A DNA stretch of 64,000 bases from Serratia odorifera (GTDB taxonomy: Bacteria; Pseudomonadota; Gammaproteobacteria; Enterobacterales; Enterobacteriaceae). How positions within the stretch are numbered: the first letter of the stretch is position 1; each line of letters opens with the position of its first letter. The translations under genes and the position numbers were made by a program. Location: positions 4,340,001 through 4,404,000 of the forward strand of contig NZ_LR134117.1 in assembly GCF_900635445.1 (NCBI RefSeq), given 5' to 3'. Positions 27,664 through 37,374 of this stretch are shown here, piece after piece. The notes beneath the pieces are model-generated. The model saw only the letters and a program-made list of their open reading frames with translations. It searched no databases and was not told the DNA's origin.

Positions 27664-27936
27664 TCAACGGGCGCCTGGAACCGCTTTGGCAATATTGTCG
27701 GCGCGAAACACCACTTCTTCGCCACGTGCAATTTCCCACTCTTTGGGTGGGATATCCGTTTTCGGCGCGGCAGCGATCACCGTACCAATAATGCGCTTGT
27801 CTTCGCGACGCAAGATACTAACGTCAAGCTGATATTCGTGGCGCAGGTTGGCGGTGGTGAGCCGCACCGTATCGCCCCGGCCGAAGTTCTGATCGTCGAT
27901 AATGGGCTGCTGAATAAACTGCACATCGCTTCTCAT
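27664..27936 (-). CDS. Hypothetical protein, 90 residues
   Basis: A soluble protein with no signal peptide or membrane segment. It reads as beta-rich, with FGRGDTVRLTTANLRHEYQLDVSILRRED and GTVIAAAPKTDIPPKEWEIARGEEVVF suggesting a small barrel. AAGGA precedes the ATG. I do not recognise a family. It lies alone between tsx and yddG on the same strand. Confidence 0.65.
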   Translation of the reverse strand: MRSDVQFIQQPIIDDQNFGRGDTVRLTTANLRHEYQLDVSILRREDKRIIGTVIAAAPKTDIPPKEWEIARGEEVVFRADNIAKAVPGAR

Positions 27937-28021
27937 GGTTCACGTTCCTTCTGACAGAAGACGTAATTTGAGCTTAGCTGATTTCAGGCCTGACGCAGGG
28001 AGCCGTATCAAATATCTGCAC

Positions 28022-28912
28022 TTATCCGCGAGTTGCTCGCCAGCATATCAGCGAGCCCAAAATCACCATCACCACGCCTTGCCAAAAGCTCACCGTCAGT
28101 GCGGTGCTGAGCAATAGCGCAGCAAATACCGAGGACAACACCGGGGTAAAATACGACGCCGTGGCCAATAACGTCATGTTGCCCCGCAAGATGCCGACAT
28201 TCCATGCCGCATAGCCGGTCCCCATCGCCATGCCGGCGCACAGCAGCGTCGCGGTGACCGGCAGCGTGAAATGCAAGGCCGATTCATTGCTGAAGGCATA
28301 TTGCAGCCACAGTACCAGCGCCGTCAGGGTAATGAACACCACCACGCCGTTATGACCCTGGGCAATACGCCGGGTGACGTTACAATAAACCGCCCAGATA
28401 ACCGCGCCGCTGAACGCCAGGCAATAACTGAGCGGGTTACTGTGAACGTTTGCCAGCATTTGCGCCGACGACCAGCCCCCCTCGCCGCTCATGATCCACC
28501 CAATGCCCAGCAACGCCAGCAATAGCCCTGGGATCACCCACAGCGTGGCTTTTTGGCCGTTGAACACAATGGCCATTAATACCGTCAGGCTCGGCCACAG
28601 GTAGTTGATCATGCCAAGTTCGATCGCCTGCAGCCGGTTGTTGGCGTAACCCAGTGACAAGGAAAGACAGATCTCATAAGTGACGAACAGCAGGCTGCCG
28701 AGCAATAAGTAGGGTTTGGGAAAATGGTTTAGTCTGGGCAGCCCCATCACCACCAGCAGGAAAATCGCTCCCACGCTGTAGATCATCGCCGCGCCGCCAA
28801 TCGGCCCCAGCGCTTCGCTGACGCTGCGAATCAGGCCGACGACGCTGCTCCACAGGACAATCGCCAATAATCCCATCAGCGTGGCGCGGTAAGTCGTGGA
28901 GATCGCAGGCAT
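28022..28912 (-). CDS. yddG: Aromatic amino acid/methyl viologen exporter YddG (DMT family)
   Basis: A 296-residue inner-membrane protein with ten hydrophobic helices in two EamA halves. The sequence (WSSVVGLIRSVSEALGPIGGAA near residue 21, GYANNRLQAIELGMINYLWPS near residue 87) matches YddG, which exports phenylalanine, tyrosine and tryptophan and other aromatic compounds. It is a single gene. Confidence 0.9.
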   Translation of the reverse strand: MPAISTTYRATLMGLLAIVLWSSVVGLIRSVSEALGPIGGAAMIYSVGAIFLLVVMGLPRLNHFPKPYLLLGSLLFVTYEICLSLSLGYANNRLQAIELGMINYLWPSLTVLMAIVFNGQKATLWVIPGLLLALLGIGWIMSGEGGWSSAQMLANVHSNPLSYCLAFSGAVIWAVYCNVTRRIAQGHNGVVVFITLTALVLWLQYAFSNESALHFTLPVTATLLCAGMAMGTGYAAWNVGILRGNMTLLATASYFTPVLSSVFAALLLSTALTVSFWQGVVMVILGSLICWRATRG

Positions 28913-28965
28913 TTGACTCTTCCAATGAATTCATTTCAACCAGCGTTTGACTGTACAACGGCGCA

Positions 28966-29005
28966 GAGAAGAATAAAAGTGAAACGGAGATCGGCTCCCC
29001 GTTTC
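28966..29005 (-). terminator. Probable puuP terminator
   Basis: On the minus strand GAAACGGGGAG (28995-29005) pairs with CTCCGTTTC (28981-28989) with a two-base bulge, followed by ACTTTTATTCTTC. It is about 115 bases after the puuP stop. Confidence 0.5.
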
Positions 29006-29120
29006 GGCAAATCACCCGTAGAGTCAGAGCGCCGGACAACACAGCGTCAAGGCAGCCAGATTTTCCGACAACGCCCCGATTACGCTGTGAGACCGCTGCA
29101 CGCCTGGCAATGTGACGGCG

Positions 29121-30491
29121 TCACTGTTGGGTTTGGCGTTCGAACTGCGGTGGTGGCTGGCGGAAACGCCGGGTGAGGTATACCAGATAGGCAAAGCCCA
29201 GAGCCGCCCAGCACAACCCCATGGTCAGCGAGCTCTTTTCCAGATTCAGCCACAGCACGCCAACCGTCAGCGCACCGACCAGCGGCAAAATCAGGAAATG
29301 GACGCGATCCTTCCAGGTTTTGTTGCGCCCTTCGCGAATAAAGAAATGACTGATCACCGACAGGTTAACGAAGGTAAACGCCACCAAGGCACCAAAGTTG
29401 ATCAGCGCAGTGGCGGTCACCAGATCAAAGGACAACGCAGACAGCGCCACGGCACCGACCATCAGCACGTTCAGCGTCGGGGTGCGCCATTTCGGATGAA
29501 TGTAACCGAACAGTTTTTCCGGGAACACGTTGTCACGCCCCATGACGTACAGCAAGCGCGACACGCTGGCATGGGATGCCAGACCGGACGCCAGGGTATT
29601 GATAAAGGTAGTGCACAGGAAAATCGACTGGAACAGCTTGCCGCCCACGTACAGCGCTATTTCCGGCAGTGCCGCATCCGGCTGTTTGAAACGTTCGATC
29701 GTGGGGAAAAACAGCTGGATAAAGAACGAAACGCTGATGAAAATCACTCCGCCGTACAGCGCCGTCAGGAAAATGGCGCGCGGGATCACTTTGGCTGCAT
29801 TGGGCGTTTCCTCGCTCAGCGTGGTGACCGCGTCAAAACCGAGAAAGGAAAAACACAAAATGGTGGCGCCGGTGATAATCGGCAACAGGTGGGCGTTCTC
29901 ACTGACGAACGGTTGCAGGCTCCACACCGTTCCCAGCCCTTCACCGCGCTGTAGACCCTGAACCACCAGAAAAATGAACACCACGATGATCATGATCTGC
30001 GCCAGAACGAACAGGGTATTGAAGTTGGCGACCACGTTGACGCTCTTCAGATTGATCGCCGTCATGATGAACACGAAACCGACCACCCAGACCCACGGGG
30101 GAACCTCGGGAAACAGCGCGGTGAGGTAGATTTTCGCCAACAGCGTATTGATCATCGGCAGGAACAGATAGTCCAGCAGCGAAGACCAGCCGACCAGAAA
30201 GCCGACGTGCGGATTAATCGCCTTTTGTGCATAGGTATACGCCGAGCCGGCGGTCGGAAACTGGCGTACCAGTTTGCCGTAGCTGATGGCGGTAAACAGC
30301 ACGCCAGCCAACGCAAACAGATAGGACGCCGGTACATGGCCGTCGGTGACGCCGGAAACGATGCCGAAAGTGTCAAAAACCGTCATCGGAGTCAGATAGG
30401 CCAGGCCCATCATCACCACTTGCCACAGTTTGAGCGACTTGCGCAATTGCGGCTTATCCGCGTCATTACCATCGATGACATTTGTTGTCAT
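29121..30491 (-). CDS. puuP: Putrescine importer PuuP (APC family)
   Basis: A 456-residue amino acid/polyamine permease with about twelve helices. The start region LRKSLKLWQVVMMGLAYLTPMTVFDTFG is characteristic of PuuP, the putrescine:H+ symporter feeding the Puu pathway. GAGGA precedes the ATG at 30491; an upstream ATG would add eleven unsupported residues. It lies downstream of puuA on the same strand, as in E. coli. Confidence 0.93.
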   Translation of the reverse strand: MTTNVIDGNDADKPQLRKSLKLWQVVMMGLAYLTPMTVFDTFGIVSGVTDGHVPASYLFALAGVLFTAISYGKLVRQFPTAGSAYTYAQKAINPHVGFLVGWSSLLDYLFLPMINTLLAKIYLTALFPEVPPWVWVVGFVFIMTAINLKSVNVVANFNTLFVLAQIMIIVVFIFLVVQGLQRGEGLGTVWSLQPFVSENAHLLPIITGATILCFSFLGFDAVTTLSEETPNAAKVIPRAIFLTALYGGVIFISVSFFIQLFFPTIERFKQPDAALPEIALYVGGKLFQSIFLCTTFINTLASGLASHASVSRLLYVMGRDNVFPEKLFGYIHPKWRTPTLNVLMVGAVALSALSFDLVTATALINFGALVAFTFVNLSVISHFFIREGRNKTWKDRVHFLILPLVGALTVGVLWLNLEKSSLTMGLCWAALGFAYLVYLTRRFRQPPPQFERQTQQ

Positions 30492-30620
30492 GGGAATTTC
30501 CTCACCAGCGTCCTGTACGCTCAATTGGAAGAAATGGTTAACCGCAGCGCGCAGCCTCGCCGGGCCACAGGATAGCCGACAAAATACGCCTGACGCGCGC
30601 GAGGGAGTGAATGGGCGGAA

Positions 30621-32039
30621 TCAGGCGTTTTTCAGCATCCACTCAATTTCGGTTTCGGTGATCAGGCGTTCAAACTGCACCAATTCATCGGTTTTGCAGG
30701 CCAGGTAAACGTGAGTGAAGCGCTCGCCGAGCAAACGATGCAACACCGGCTGATGCTCAAACTCGTACAGCGCGTCGCTCTGGCGGATCGGGAACGGCAA
30801 CCCTTCCTGCTCCAGTCCGTTGCCGGTTACCGGCTCCGGTAAGGACAGCGGAGTGTCCAATCCATATACGATGCCGGCCAGCACGGCCGCCATCACCAGA
30901 TAGGGGTTGGCGTCAGCGCCAGCCACCCGGTATTCCACCCGATGACTGTCGCGATCGCCGCAGGGAATGCGCAGCGCCACGGTGCGGTTATTATGCCCCC
31001 ACGACGACTGGATCGGCACATACATGCCCGGCTGAAAACGCCGATAGGCGTTGACGTTCGGTGCCAGCAGCGCCATCGACGCCGGCATCAGCGCGATCAT
31101 GCCCGCCAGCGCCTGTTTCAACAGCGCAGAATCTTCACCATCGGCGTCGGAAAATACGTTATTTCCCTCATTGTCCAGCATGCTGATGTGGATATGCATG
31201 CCGCTGCCGGCGTGCTCTTCATAGGGTTTGGCCATAAAGGTGGCGTGCATGTTGTGGTTTTCAGCCACCATGCGGATCAGGCGTTTCAAGGCCAACGCAT
31301 GGTCGCAGGCTTGCAGCACGTCGCCGGTATGATGCAGGTTGACTTCGAACTGCCCAGGCGACGCTTCGGCCACCGCGCCGTCCGCCGGAATGCCTTGCAG
31401 GCGCGCCAGCTCGTCGATGTCACTCAGCACATCGGCAAAATGATTAAGGTTATCGACCGAATACACCTGACTCTGGGTGTTGCGTTCCTGGGTGCCCGGC
31501 GCACAAGGCGGTTGTAGATAGCCTTCGGCGTCGCGCTGGCGATCGATGAGATAGAACTCCAACTCTACCGCTACCACGGGAGACAACCCGCGCTGCCGCA
31601 AGCGCTGCCATACACGGTTCAGCACATTGCGCGGTTCAACGTCAAAGGGAGTGCCATCTTCATCCAGCATGGTGAGCAACACCTGACCGATATACTGCGG
31701 GTCCGCCGCCGACGGCGTCAGACTACCCGGCACCGGAACGCAGATATGATCCGGCTCGCCCAGTTCCTGCCCCAACCCGGCCTCTTCGACCACATTGCCC
31801 AGGATGTCCATCGCGAATACCGAAGCCGGGAAGTAACAGCCCTTCTCCAGCTTGTTCAAGCCAGCTAGCGGAATACGCTTGCCACGGAAACTGCCGTTCA
31901 GATCGGTCAGCAACACGTCAATGTGCTGGGTTAACGGATAGCGTTCCAGGTATTTGTTCACCTCGCGCTGGAACATGCTACTTCGCCTTTCTTCATTGTG
32001 TTGAACAAAGTTTTCCACTTCTACGATGTTGGTCTGCAT
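30621..32039 (-). CDS. puuA: Glutamate-putrescine ligase PuuA
   Basis: A 472-residue glutamine-synthetase-fold enzyme, exactly the E. coli length, joining glutamate to putrescine with ATP. Ligand regions are visible at VAVELEFYLIDRQ, AEASPGQFEVNL, GSGMHIHIS and ALRIPCGDR. It starts with MQTNIVEVENFVQ as in other PuuA proteins. It is divergent from puuDRCB across a 237-base regulatory gap. Confidence 0.97.
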   Translation of the reverse strand: MQTNIVEVENFVQHNEERRSSMFQREVNKYLERYPLTQHIDVLLTDLNGSFRGKRIPLAGLNKLEKGCYFPASVFAMDILGNVVEEAGLGQELGEPDHICVPVPGSLTPSAADPQYIGQVLLTMLDEDGTPFDVEPRNVLNRVWQRLRQRGLSPVVAVELEFYLIDRQRDAEGYLQPPCAPGTQERNTQSQVYSVDNLNHFADVLSDIDELARLQGIPADGAVAEASPGQFEVNLHHTGDVLQACDHALALKRLIRMVAENHNMHATFMAKPYEEHAGSGMHIHISMLDNEGNNVFSDADGEDSALLKQALAGMIALMPASMALLAPNVNAYRRFQPGMYVPIQSSWGHNNRTVALRIPCGDRDSHRVEYRVAGADANPYLVMAAVLAGIVYGLDTPLSLPEPVTGNGLEQEGLPFPIRQSDALYEFEHQPVLHRLLGERFTHVYLACKTDELVQFERLITETEIEWMLKNA

Positions 32040-32110
32040 GGGTCACCCGCCGTTATGTTTGCTCAGTGGTTTTCACTACTGTCTGCGGTCGATGTTTTCG
32101 ACCAGGATGC

Positions 32111-32125
32111 TCAATATAATGTCCA
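32111..32125 (+). promoter_or_regulatory. PuuR-like box 1
   Basis: TCAATATAATGTCCA matches 11 of 15 positions of the published PuuR motif AAAATATAATGAACA, including the AATATAATG core. It sits in the puuA-puuD divergent gap. Confidence 0.5.
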
Positions 32126-32205
32126 CCAATGAAACATAGATGCAACAAAATTGTTTTGCAAGTGTTACTTTTGGTTTGAATATTAGGCTACCCACTGCTA
32201 GATTT

Positions 32206-32220
32206 ATTAAATATTGAACA
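32206..32220 (+). promoter_or_regulatory. PuuR-like box 2
   Basis: ATTAAATATTGAACA matches 11 of 15 positions of the PuuR motif, with an intact TGAACA end. It lies 57 bases before puuD. Confidence 0.45.
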
Positions 32221-32276
32221 AAAAAGCCAGCAAAGACGTGTTTCGTTCATAATTTCGAACATACCAAGAGGATATC

Positions 32277-33044
32277 ATGGGCAATATATTTAACAGGCCG
32301 ATCGTCGGCGTCGTGATGTGCCGCCATAGGCTAAACCAACATCCGACACAGACCTTGCAAGAAAAGTACCTGAATGCGGTACTCGCCGCCGGCGGATTAC
32401 CGATCGCCCTGCCACACGCGCTGGCAGAACCGGATTTGCTGGAAAATCTGCTGCCATACCTGGACGGCGTGATGCTGCCTGGCAGCCCCAGCAATGTGCA
32501 GCCGCACCTTTATGGTGAAAACGGCGATGAGCCTGACGCCGATCCTGGGCGTGATGAACTGAGCCTGGCGCTGATCCGCCTGGCGCTGGACAGGCGCATT
32601 CCCCTTTTCGCCATTTGCCGGGGCATGCAGGAAATGGTGGTAGCCACCGAAGGTACCCTGCACCGTCGCCTGTACGAACGCCCCGAGCTGTTGGAACACC
32701 GAGAAGATCACGATCTGCCGCTGGAACAGCAATATGCCCCGGCGCACGAAGTCATCGTCGCAGACGGCGGGCTGCTTTCGCAACTGATCCCGGATTGCAA
32801 CCGCTTTTGGGTCAACTCGCTGCATGGCCAGGGTGCCAAGACCCTTGGCGCCGGCATACGTATTGAAGCGCATGCCGCCGACGGATTGGTGGAAGCCATC
32901 AGCGTACGCGATCGGCCATTTGCCCTCGGCGTGCAGTGGCATCCAGAGTGGAACAGCGATGAATACGCGCTGTCGCGCCTGCTGTTTGAAGGTTTCATCG
33001 CGGCATGCCGCCGCTACCACCAGGAAAAGGAACAGCGCCAATGA
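32277..33044 (+). CDS. puuD: Gamma-glutamyl-GABA hydrolase PuuD
   Basis: A 255-residue class I glutamine amidotransferase-like hydrolase releasing GABA and glutamate at the end of the Puu route. The nucleophile lies in FAICRGMQEM (Cys near residue 113) and the histidine-glutamate pair in GVQWHPEW (near residue 221). Its stop overlaps the puuR start (ATGA). Confidence 0.95.
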   Translation: MGNIFNRPIVGVVMCRHRLNQHPTQTLQEKYLNAVLAAGGLPIALPHALAEPDLLENLLPYLDGVMLPGSPSNVQPHLYGENGDEPDADPGRDELSLALIRLALDRRIPLFAICRGMQEMVVATEGTLHRRLYERPELLEHREDHDLPLEQQYAPAHEVIVADGGLLSQLIPDCNRFWVNSLHGQGAKTLGAGIRIEAHAADGLVEAISVRDRPFALGVQWHPEWNSDEYALSRLLFEGFIAACRRYHQEKEQRQ

Positions 33045-33598
33045 GCAATGCCAGCTTGGCTCCGGGGAAACGCCTGTCGCAGATCCGTCAGCAGTTAGGT
33101 TTGTCGCAGCGCCGCGTGGCCGAACTGTCTGGATTAACCCACAGCGCCATCAGCACTATCGAGCAGGACAAGGTCAGTCCGGCCATCAGTACGCTGCAAA
33201 AGCTGCTGACGGTGTACGGACTGTCGTTGTCAGCGTTTTTCGCCGAGCCCGACAAACCTGCGGAGCCGCAAATTGTGATTGAGCAAGCAGATTTAATCGA
33301 AATCGGCAGTCAGGGGGTATCGATGAAGTTGATTCATAACGGCGACCCCAATCGTACGCTGGCCATGATGATCGAAACCTATGAGCCGGGCACCACCACC
33401 GGCGAACGCATCAAGCATCAGGGGGAAGAGATCGGCACCCTGCTGGAGGGCGAAGTGATGCTGTTGGTCAACGGTCAGACTTACGCGTTGGCCGCCGGCC
33501 AGAGTTACGCCATCAACACCGGTATTCCCCACAGTTTCAGCAACACTTCGGCGCGCATTTGTCGCATTGTCAGCGCCCACACGCCGACCACATTCTGA
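33041..33598 (+). CDS. puuR: Putrescine-responsive repressor PuuR
   Basis: 185 residues, the E. coli length. An XRE-type helix-turn-helix (LSQIRQQLGLSQRRVAELSG, residues 12-31) is followed by a cupin sensor domain (EEIGTLLEGEVMLLVNGQTY). PuuR represses the puu genes when putrescine is low. The longer frame upstream lies inside puuD; the ATG at 33041 is coupled to its stop. Confidence 0.94.
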   Translation: MSNASLAPGKRLSQIRQQLGLSQRRVAELSGLTHSAISTIEQDKVSPAISTLQKLLTVYGLSLSAFFAEPDKPAEPQIVIEQADLIEIGSQGVSMKLIHNGDPNRTLAMMIETYEPGTTTGERIKHQGEEIGTLLEGEVMLLVNGQTYALAAGQSYAINTGIPHSFSNTSARICRIVSAHTPTTF

Positions 33599-33613
33599 TT
33601 AACGGAGCAAGGT

Positions 33614-35110
33614 ATGGATTTCCATCATCAGCAATACTGGCAACAGCGGGCGCAGGCCCTGAAGATTGAGAATCGACTGTTTATCAATGGCCGTTATCTG
33701 CCCGCCACCGAGGGCGGTACCTTTGCGGTGGACGATCCCGCCGGGCAACGCGAGCTGACACAGGTCGCTCGCGCAACCGGCGTCGATGTCGACCTGGCGG
33801 TACGCGCCGCGCGTGAGGCATTCGAGCGTGGTGACTGGTCGCAGGCCTCGCCGGCGCAACGCAAGTCCACGCTGGCAACGCTGGCGACGCTGATGGAACA
33901 ACATGCAGAAACGCTGGCATTGCTGGAAACGCTAGACACCGGCAAGCCGATTCGCCATAGCCTGCGCGACGATATTCCGGGGGCCATACGCTGCATCCGC
34001 TGGTACGCCGAAGCCATCGACAAGGTTTACGGCGAGATAGCCCCAACCGGCAACGATTCGCTGGCGCTGATCGCCCGCGAACCGGTCGGAGTGGTCGGCG
34101 CGATTGTGCCGTGGAATTTCCCGTTGCAGCTGGCCTGTTGGAAGCTCGGTCCGGCGCTGGCAACCGGCAATAGCGTGGTGTTGAAGCCGTCGGAAAAATC
34201 GCCGCTGAGCGCCATTTATCTCGCCCAACTGGCGACGCAGGCCGGGCTGCCGGACGGCGTTCTGAACGTCGTGCCCGGTTACGGCCACGATGCTGGCAAA
34301 GCGCTGGCGCTACATCATGATGTCGACGCCCTGACCTTCACCGGCTCGACCCAGGTCGCCAAACAGTTACTGATCTACGCCGGTGAATCGAACATGAAGC
34401 GCGTGTGGCTGGAAGCCGGCGGCAAAAGTGCCAATATCATTTTCGCCGATTGCCCGGATATTGATAAGGCCGCGCAAAACGCCGCCGCCGGTATCTTTTA
34501 TAACCAGGGACAGGTTTGCATCGCCGGAACGCGCCTGTTGGTAGAAGAAAGCATCCAGCAACCGTTCTTGCAGGCGCTACGCAGGCACGCGGCCGCCTTC
34601 ACACCTGGCGATCCGCTCGATCCGACCAGCGCGATGGGCACGTTGATCGACAGCGACCACCGGCAGAAGGTGGCCAACGCTATTGAACGTGGCCTGCAGC
34701 AGGGTGCCACACTGTTTCTCGACGGCCGCACGCACCCGTTGGGCGATCATGACGGTTATCTGGGACCGACCATTCTGACTGCGGTAGACAACCGTATGGA
34801 CCTTGCCCGTGAGGAGATATTCGGCCCGGTACTGGCGGTGACGACGTTTAACGGTGAACAACAGGCGATTCAATTGGCCAACGACAGCGATTACGGTCTG
34901 GGAGCCGCACTGTGGACTCGCGATCTGTCGCGCGCCCATCGTCTGTCACGCCAACTGAAAGCCGGTTCGGTATTCGTCAATAATTACAATGATGGCGACA
35001 TGACCGTGCCGTTCGGCGGCTACAAGCAAAGCGGCAATGGGCGTGACAAGTCGCTGCATGCGCTGGAAAAATTCACCGAACTGAAAACCACCTGGATTTC
35101 ACTCGACTAA
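33614..35110 (+). CDS. puuC: Gamma-glutamyl-gamma-aminobutyraldehyde dehydrogenase PuuC
   Basis: A 498-residue NAD(P)-dependent aldehyde dehydrogenase. Visible elements are VPWNFPLQLACWKLGPALA (cofactor pocket), FTGSTQVAK, LEAGGKSANI (general-base Glu) and FYNQGQVCIAGTR (nucleophile Cys near residue 302). It oxidises the aldehyde made by PuuB. It follows puuR by 15 bases with a GGAGCAAGG ribosome site. Confidence 0.95.
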   Translation: MDFHHQQYWQQRAQALKIENRLFINGRYLPATEGGTFAVDDPAGQRELTQVARATGVDVDLAVRAAREAFERGDWSQASPAQRKSTLATLATLMEQHAETLALLETLDTGKPIRHSLRDDIPGAIRCIRWYAEAIDKVYGEIAPTGNDSLALIAREPVGVVGAIVPWNFPLQLACWKLGPALATGNSVVLKPSEKSPLSAIYLAQLATQAGLPDGVLNVVPGYGHDAGKALALHHDVDALTFTGSTQVAKQLLIYAGESNMKRVWLEAGGKSANIIFADCPDIDKAAQNAAAGIFYNQGQVCIAGTRLLVEESIQQPFLQALRRHAAAFTPGDPLDPTSAMGTLIDSDHRQKVANAIERGLQQGATLFLDGRTHPLGDHDGYLGPTILTAVDNRMDLAREEIFGPVLAVTTFNGEQQAIQLANDSDYGLGAALWTRDLSRAHRLSRQLKAGSVFVNNYNDGDMTVPFGGYKQSGNGRDKSLHALEKFTELKTTWISLD

Positions 35111-35121
35111 GGACCGACAAC

Positions 35122-36402
35122 ATGACTGAACACGTGAAGAGTTATTATGCCGCCAGCGCCAACGCTCATCAGCCTTATCCACAGTTGAGCGAGTCATTGG
35201 AGTGCGACGTCTGCATCGTCGGCGGCGGCTACACCGGCCTGTCCTCGGCGCTGTTCCTGGTGGAAGCCGGCTATGACGTGGTGTTGCTGGAATCCGCGCG
35301 CATCGGCTTTGGCGCCAGCGGTCGCAACGGCGGCCAATTGGTCAACTCCTACAGCCGCGATATTGATGTGATCGAACAGCGCTACGGCGCAGAAAGCGCC
35401 CGGATGCTCGGCAGCATGATGTTCGAGGGCGCCGATATTATCCGCAGCCGCATCGAACGTTATGCCATCGATTGCGACTACCGGCCGGGCGGCATTTTCG
35501 CCGCTATCAACAACAAGCAATACCATGCACTGATCGAGCAGAAACAGAACTGGGAGCGTTACGGCAACGCACAACTGGAACTGCTGGACGGTGCGCGCAT
35601 TCGCCAGGAAGTGGCCAGCGATCGTTATGTCGGCGCGCTACTCGACCACAGCGGCGGCCACATTCATCCATTGAATCTGGCGCTTGGCGAGGCCGAAGCC
35701 GTGCGCCAGCAAGGCGGTCGGATCTTCGAGCAGTCGGCCGTTACGCAGATTCGCCATGGGGAGCCGGCGCTGGTCAGCACCGCCCACGGCCAGGTAAAAG
35801 CACGTCATGTGATCGTCGCAGGCAATGCCTACCTGGGCGACAAACTGGAGCCGAAACTGGCCAAAAGCAGCATGCCATGCGGCACCCAGGTGGTAACCAC
35901 CGAACCGCTGGCAGCGGAGATCGCCCAGGCGTTGATCCCGCATAACTACTGTGTGGAAGATTGTAACTATTTGCTGGACTATTACCGCCTGACCGCCGAT
36001 AACCGTTTGCTGTACGGCGGCGGCGTGGTGTACGGTGCACGCGACCCGCAGGATATCGACAACCTGGTGCGTCCCAAGCTGTTGAAGACCTTCCCGCAAT
36101 TGAAAGGGGTACGCCTCGACTACCGCTGGACCGGTAACTTCCTGCTGACGCTGTCACGCATGCCGCAGTTCGGCCGGCTGGAAAACAACATTTATTATAT
36201 GCAGGGATACAGCGGTCACGGTGTTACCTGTACCCATCTGGCAGGGAAACTGATCGCGGAGTTGCTGCGCGGCGACGCGGAACGCTTTGACGCCTTCGCC
36301 AAGCTGCCGCACCTGCCGTTCTTTGGCGGACGTAATCTGCAAATCCCCTTCACCGCCATCGGTGCGGCCTACTACACCTTGCGCGATCGCATCGGCGTGT
36401 AA
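35122..36402 (+). CDS. puuB: Gamma-glutamylputrescine oxidase PuuB
   Basis: A 426-residue FAD-dependent amine oxidase of the DAO family, same length as E. coli PuuB. The dinucleotide fold is CDVCIVGGGYTGLSSALFL (residues 29-47), and GFGASGRNGGQ follows near residue 67. It deaminates gamma-glutamylputrescine, giving the PuuC substrate, ammonia and H2O2. It is the last gene of the operon; no puuE aminotransferase follows. Confidence 0.95.
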   Translation: MTEHVKSYYAASANAHQPYPQLSESLECDVCIVGGGYTGLSSALFLVEAGYDVVLLESARIGFGASGRNGGQLVNSYSRDIDVIEQRYGAESARMLGSMMFEGADIIRSRIERYAIDCDYRPGGIFAAINNKQYHALIEQKQNWERYGNAQLELLDGARIRQEVASDRYVGALLDHSGGHIHPLNLALGEAEAVRQQGGRIFEQSAVTQIRHGEPALVSTAHGQVKARHVIVAGNAYLGDKLEPKLAKSSMPCGTQVVTTEPLAAEIAQALIPHNYCVEDCNYLLDYYRLTADNRLLYGGGVVYGARDPQDIDNLVRPKLLKTFPQLKGVRLDYRWTGNFLLTLSRMPQFGRLENNIYYMQGYSGHGVTCTHLAGKLIAELLRGDAERFDAFAKLPHLPFFGGRNLQIPFTAIGAAYYTLRDRIGV

Positions 36403-36424
36403 CGCCAGGCGGGATCGGCATGCT

Positions 36425-36453
36425 GTGGGCGCGGTCTATCAGAGCGCGCCCAC
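36425..36453. terminator. Convergent hairpin after puuB
   Basis: A 9-bp stem (GTGGGCGCG at 36425-36433 with CGCGCCCAC at 36445-36453) is followed by GCTTTAT. It lies between convergent puuB and the SDR gene. Confidence 0.6.
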
Positions 36454-36463
36454 GCTTTATACC

Positions 36464-37219
36464 TTAGACAATTTTAGGTTGGCCATCCGAAGCGGTGGCA
36501 CCGCCATCGACCGGAATATTGGCGCCATTGATAAAGCTGGCGTCATCGCTGGCAAGAAACGCCATCACCGCCGCCACCTCTTCCGGTTCTGCCGCGCGGC
36601 CGAGCGCAATGCGCTCGTTGAATTTATCGCGGATCTCCTGCGGCCAATCGTTGGTCATATTGGTTTTTACCAGACTCGGGCAAACAGCGTTGACGCGCAC
36701 ACCGTCACCGCCGTGGTCAAGCGCCATTGCACGAGTCAGGTTCACCACCGCCCCTTTGGCCGCGCAGTAATAGGCTGCCCCCCAGTCGCCCCCCAACCCG
36801 GACACTGAGGCGGTATTAACGATGCAGCCTCTGGTTTTCAGCAGGTACGGCAAGGCAAACTTGGAACAGAAAATCACGCCGTCGATATCAACGCCGGCAA
36901 TACGTCGCCAGTCCGCAACGCTGGTTTGCAGTACGCTGCCTGCCACGTGCACGCCAGCGTTGTTCAGCAGCACATCAATGCGACCAAACTTCGCTGCGAC
37001 CCCATCCATCATTTTCTCAACCGCCGCGGCATCCGACACATCGATATGCACCGCGTGCGCCTTGCCTGCCGGCAAAGACGCCGCTACCGCGTCAACCGCC
37101 GTTTTCGCCCAGTCCGCCAGCACCACCGTGGCACCTTCGGCCGCAAAGCGACGCGCCGCCGCTTCCCCCATACCATTACCTGCGCCAGTAATAATCACTA
37201 CTTTATTGTCAAAACGCAT
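36464..37219 (-). CDS. Short-chain dehydrogenase/reductase
   Basis: A 251-residue classical SDR with a Rossmann start TGAGNGMGEAAARRFA (residues 9-24), NNAGV near residue 82, catalytic serine in NTASVSG and Tyr-x3-Lys in YYCAAKGA. It ends with the family GANIPVDGG. GGAGG precedes the ATG at 37219. Substrate unknown. Confidence 0.9.
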   Translation of the reverse strand: MRFDNKVVIITGAGNGMGEAAARRFAAEGATVVLADWAKTAVDAVAASLPAGKAHAVHIDVSDAAAVEKMMDGVAAKFGRIDVLLNNAGVHVAGSVLQTSVADWRRIAGVDIDGVIFCSKFALPYLLKTRGCIVNTASVSGLGGDWGAAYYCAAKGAVVNLTRAMALDHGGDGVRVNAVCPSLVKTNMTNDWPQEIRDKFNERIALGRAAEPEEVAAVMAFLASDDASFINGANIPVDGGATASDGQPKIV

Positions 37220-37374
37220 AGGACCTCCTCCATGTGAAGCGTATTTGCATAAATCATACAAATCCTTAACCGCTTCGAGGATAATCCTGCAATAGGGTGA
37301 CCGCCAGTCAAAACGTGCGGTTTTATAACTCTAAAGAGTTATTATTCGGTGCTAATTGGCGGTAATGACGTTGA

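Noticed and set aside
33598..36464. Missing puuE as a deletion
   Set aside because: Nothing at the puuB end suggests a lost gene; GABA aminotransferase is often encoded elsewhere as gabT.
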